6,392 bases of DNA, taken from contig JAFOFS010000218.1 in NCBI GenBank assembly GCA_017387165.1, positions 1 to 6,392 on the forward strand, read 5' to 3'. A program made the position numbers and the translations under genes. Of this stretch, positions 6,277 to 6,392 are shown piece after piece. Origin of the DNA: Clostridia bacterium. Its GTDB lineage: Bacteria; Bacillota; Clostridia; Oscillospirales; Acutalibacteraceae. Position 1 is the stretch's first letter. Each line of letters begins with the position of its first letter. The notes beneath the pieces were generated by a model, which saw only the letters and a list, made by a program, of their open reading frames with translations, did not search any database and was not told the DNA's origin.

Positions 6277-6392
6277 CCTCCCCTGTGTAAGGGGAGGTGG
6301 ATTTTTGCGGAGCAAAAAGACGGAGGGGTTGTCTTTTTCGCAAAAATCACAATCCCCCAGTCTCCGCGTTCGCGGAGACAGCCCCCTTTACA
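6277..6392. repeat. Nested inverted-repeat element (REP/MITE-like), running to the window end
   Basis: Three stem-loops are stacked here. The first is CCTCCCC/GGGGAGG (6277-6297). The second is a long imperfect stem in which GATTTTTGCG (6300-6309) plus AAAAAGAC (6314-6321) pair with GTCTTTTT (6331-6338) plus CGCAAAAATC (6339-6348), 18 bp with a 4-nt bulge (6310-6313). The third is GTCTCCG/CGGAGAC (6360-6379). The outer ends TGTGTAAGGGG (6284-6294) and CCCCCTTTACA (6382-6392) are near-inverse copies. GGAGGGGTTGT (6322-6332) and ACAATCCCCC (6349-6358) are also related in inverse. The element thus looks like two diverged copies of one unit in opposite orientation. It encodes no protein. The style resembles dispersed non-coding repeats of Oscillospirales-type genomes. 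No gene was seen anywhere in 6177-6392. Confidence 0.65.

Noticed and set aside
4420..6315. 631-codon minus-strand open frame antisense to glnS
   Set aside because: Same effect; it would begin within the terminal repeats and cross the strong terminator at 6141-6176.
6277..6392. CRISPR array or autonomous insertion sequence at the right end
   Set aside because: There are no regularly spaced direct repeats with unique spacers, and no transposase frame. The structure is inverted repeats only.
1..6392. A novel defence, mobile or biosynthetic gene system
   Set aside because: All three protein genes are recognised housekeeping genes with intact key motifs; only the non-coding regions hold unexplained structure.

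Overview
The window looks like chromosomal DNA from a GC-rich member of the Clostridia, most likely Oscillospirales/Ruminococcaceae-like. This is inferred from four things: the RpoB sequence is of the Bacillota type, the glutamyl-tRNA synthetase is the long (~550 aa) form I associate with clostridia, the promoters are sigma-A type with strong Shine-Dalgarno sites, and the right end carries dispersed palindromic repeats of a style common in gut clostridia. No species can be named from the sequence alone.

Layout. Positions 1-2397 (minus strand) hold the first 799 codons of rpoB, the RNA polymerase beta subunit; its C-terminal third lies beyond the window. Positions 2398-2778 are a 381-bp divergent intergenic region dense with signals: a sigma-A promoter for rpoB (minus), a second good promoter on the plus strand that faces it, two intrinsic terminators on the plus strand, and a canonical sigma-A promoter for gltX. 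The inward-facing plus promoter and the first terminator bracket a possible short structured RNA of about 115 nt. Positions 2779-4428 encode glutamyl-tRNA synthetase (gltX). Only 21 bp downstream, positions 4450-6126 encode glutaminyl-tRNA synthetase (glnS). A strong terminator at 6141-6176 closes this two-gene unit. Positions 6177-6392 contain no gene but hold two palindromic repeat elements; the window ends at the outer arm of the second.

How the genes work together. gltX and glnS charge tRNA-Glu and tRNA-Gln, so this organism appears able to make Gln-tRNA directly instead of relying only on the GatCAB transamidation route used by many Gram-positive bacteria. rpoB is transcribed away from them from its own promoter and is not preceded by rplJ-rplL here, unlike the common bacterial arrangement. 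All three genes are housekeeping genes. No defence, mobile or biosynthetic system is visible. The unexplained parts are the intergenic RNA/promoter arrangement and the terminal repeats.
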